Shown piece by piece: positions 62,573 to 64,000 of a DNA stretch of 64,000 bases. The notes beneath the pieces are model-generated. The model made no database searches. It was not told the origin of the DNA and was given only the letters and a program-made list of their open reading frames with translations. The stretch's first letter is position 1; every line of letters begins with the position of its first letter. The stretch is from Eudorina sp. 2006-703-Eu-15 (taxonomy: Eukaryota; Chlorophyta; Chlorophyceae; Chlamydomonadales; Volvocaceae): positions 558,001 through 622,000 of the forward strand of contig BDSI01000038.1 of assembly GCA_003117195.1 (NCBI GenBank), written 5' to 3'. The position numbers and the translations under genes are program-made.

Positions 62573-62800
62573 TCACTGTTCGGGCACAGGCGCACCGGCG
62601 CCCGAAATCCGCCGCGCGGCGGCCTCTGCCGCCGCCTGCACTTGGGCCGATGCGTGGGTTAGCCCTGTCGGCGCCTTGCATTCGTACACGGCCAGTCGGC
62701 TCTGTAGCTCAGCAATCAGGGCCTCCTGCTTCTCTACTTGCTCCTGGAGCGCGCGAATCAGGTCCTGTATTGGCATCAACACGGAATCGGAAATGGTCAT
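62573..62800 (-). CDS. short coiled-coil protein, unrecognised
   Basis: A 75-residue single-exon reading, ATG 62800 to TGA 62573. Residues 10-40 form a clear heptad-like coiled coil (IQDLIRALQEQVEKQEALIA, then ELQSRLAVYE), followed by an Ala-rich helix (HASAQVQAAAEAAARRISGA). The composition and codon use look coding, unlike the flanking CA-rich DNA. I do not recognise the family. It could be a complete small protein or the last exon of a longer minus-strand gene, because the frame stays open upstream of the ATG to about 63067. Confidence 0.45.
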   Translation of the reverse strand: MTISDSVLMPIQDLIRALQEQVEKQEALIAELQSRLAVYECKAPTGLTHASAQVQAAAEAAARRISGAGAPVPEQ

Positions 62801-63372
62801 GGTATTTAGGCTTTGAAGGCCAAATGCCGATACTGTGCAACGACCAAGGCGGAGAAGGTCCTGGGAGGACAGGGTACAGGGTTCAGGGTTCAGGATACTA
62901 CTGCCCTGAAGATGTGATAAAGAGGCCCAATCCCACCGGGGGCCGACGAGTCCTTCCGGCCGGCTCGCATCGACCCGCCGCGGGGCGCAGTTCGGCCGAC
63001 GTCGGCTCTTTTCCGTTGCCGGCATCGTAAAATCGGGGGGTCTAGCCCCGGAGCACTCGCGACCCACAAATCATGACGACGCGCACCTTCTGTCGCTCTC
63101 GGAAACGGCGCTGTGCCGTACGGTTGCGCTCGCGACAGAGCTCCTGCGCGGTTTTCCGAAGACATTACAGGGGGGCACATGACACAGCCGTCAGGGGTTA
63201 CGAATAACACAACAGAATAAACACATAAAAATTAGGTTTGGTTGGCAGCGCGCCAGGGTTGACGCAGTGGCGTAAACTCCAACCGCGGTCACCTTTGTGC
63301 GTAATCCAGAAAGCAGAAACCGCGCCCTACTGCTCCTGGACTAGCTCGAAGGCCGTTCCAACAGACGCCGGT
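62801..63372. other. spacer between coiled-coil ORF and acidic-protein gene
   Basis: Nothing firm. A minus-strand frame ending at 63327 (GVIFEPASVGTAFELVQEQ) looks protein-like and may be an alternative last exon of the gene at 63373, but no clean acceptor was found for it. Confidence 0.4.
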
Positions 63373-63800
63373 TCAAAGATCACACCACCGAGGTGGCGGG
63401 GTATTCCGACGCAGCGGTCGCAGTGTCCGATTGAAGCCGACTGCGGCTTCGCCCACCTTCTTAGCAGCGGCCGAGCCACGGCGGCGCTGCGACGCTGGAC
63501 GTTTCCGTGATGTACGGCCGCTGGCGTCGGCACCATCCGTCGTTTCACCCTCTTCGGCCCCGTCAGCATCATCACCATCATTGTCGGCCGGTATCTCCTC
63601 ATCCTCCAGGCCGACGCTGCCGCTCCGGACCAAGGGAGCGGGAGCGGGTTCCCCTGCATGAATCGACACAGCCAGGTAACAAGAGAAGCCGAGGTATCGA
63701 GCCACATGCATTCGATTCACCTGGGAACCTTTAGAGCATTCAAACAGTGAACGAACCGGATCCAATCGGAGCAGAAAGCGAACCTCGGATAGGACTGGAC
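63373..63800 (-). CDS. acidic, nuclear-looking protein, 3' exons (partial), unrecognised
   Basis: Two exons are supported: 63729-63800 and 63373-63653 (TGA). The first reads PVLSEVRFLLRLDPVRSLFE then CSK. Spliced in phase to the second it gives GEPAPAPLVRSGSVGLEDEE, an acidic stretch (DNDGDDADGAEEGE) and a bipartite-type nuclear localisation signal, SRKRPASQRRRGSAAAKK. The C-terminal ~27 residues after AAAKK are Arg/Pro-rich; an alternative splice there is possible because AAG/GTGGGC is a fair donor. The 5' part lies at 63.8-64.0 kb or beyond the window. The family is unknown; a chromatin or RNA-associated role is only a guess from composition. Confidence 0.5.
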
Positions 63801-64000
63801 CTGGATAGCCGAGAACCCGACCCGACCTCCAGGCCTAGTTATTGTCCAATCGGCTCCCCTTGATCGCTCCCGCCTCCACGCGGGACATCACATCACCACA
63901 CGCCGCACCGCTCCGAAACACATCGCACCTCTGTCAGCGGCCAACGAGAGCACATTGCCGCTCGATAGGCGCGGACCCAGGCTCGTGCTGGGGTCGACCT

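Overview
This window looks like nuclear DNA of a volvocalean green alga (Chlamydomonas/Volvox/Gonium type). The basis is high GC content, dense GT-AG introns in almost every gene, glycine/alanine/glutamine low-complexity inserts in proteins, TGTAA polyadenylation signals, CCCTAAA-like interstitial telomere motifs and many short TG/CA-linked repeats. The species is inferred, not proven. I rebuilt every multi-exon gene by hand from splice sites and reading-frame phase, so the long uninterrupted ORFs are mostly shadows or intron read-through.

Layout. 0.3-1.5 kb (+): last exons of PCID2/Thp1 (TREX-2 mRNA export). 3.2-6.6 kb (-): SRC2-like C2-domain protein with a Pro/Tyr/Gln-rich tail, including 12- and 17-nt microexons. 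8.5-9.8 kb (-): small J-domain protein. 11.0-13.5 kb (-): organelle-type protein joining an SRPBCC/START-like lipid-binding fold to a C-terminal J domain. It is divergent, by only 178 bp, from 13.7-21.6 kb (+), an M3 metallopeptidase of the mitochondrial intermediate peptidase type. 23.6-32.2 kb (+): a 1356-residue MLO seven-helix membrane protein with C-terminal EF-hands. 32.2-37.8 kb: gene-poor, repeat-rich. 37.8-39.2 kb (-): GAR1. 40.9-43.0 kb (-): PP2A B56 regulatory subunit, divergent from 43.6-49.0 kb (+), splicing factor PRP18. 51.6-52.4 kb (+): histone H2A.Z, convergent with 52.7-55.7 kb (-), organellar RsmH-type 16S rRNA methyltransferase. 55.7-62.5 kb: gene-poor. 62.6-64.0 kb (-): a short coiled-coil ORF and the 3' part of an acidic nuclear-looking protein.

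The genes are mostly unrelated housekeeping functions: RNA export, splicing and modification, chromatin, protein folding and import, and signalling. They do not form an operon or an obvious defence system. The most unusual points are two domain fusions (MLO plus EF-hand; SRPBCC plus J domain), a nearly identical 294-bp element sitting just inside the 5' splice site of two different genes in the same orientation, and a short repeat that recurs just upstream of 3' splice sites.
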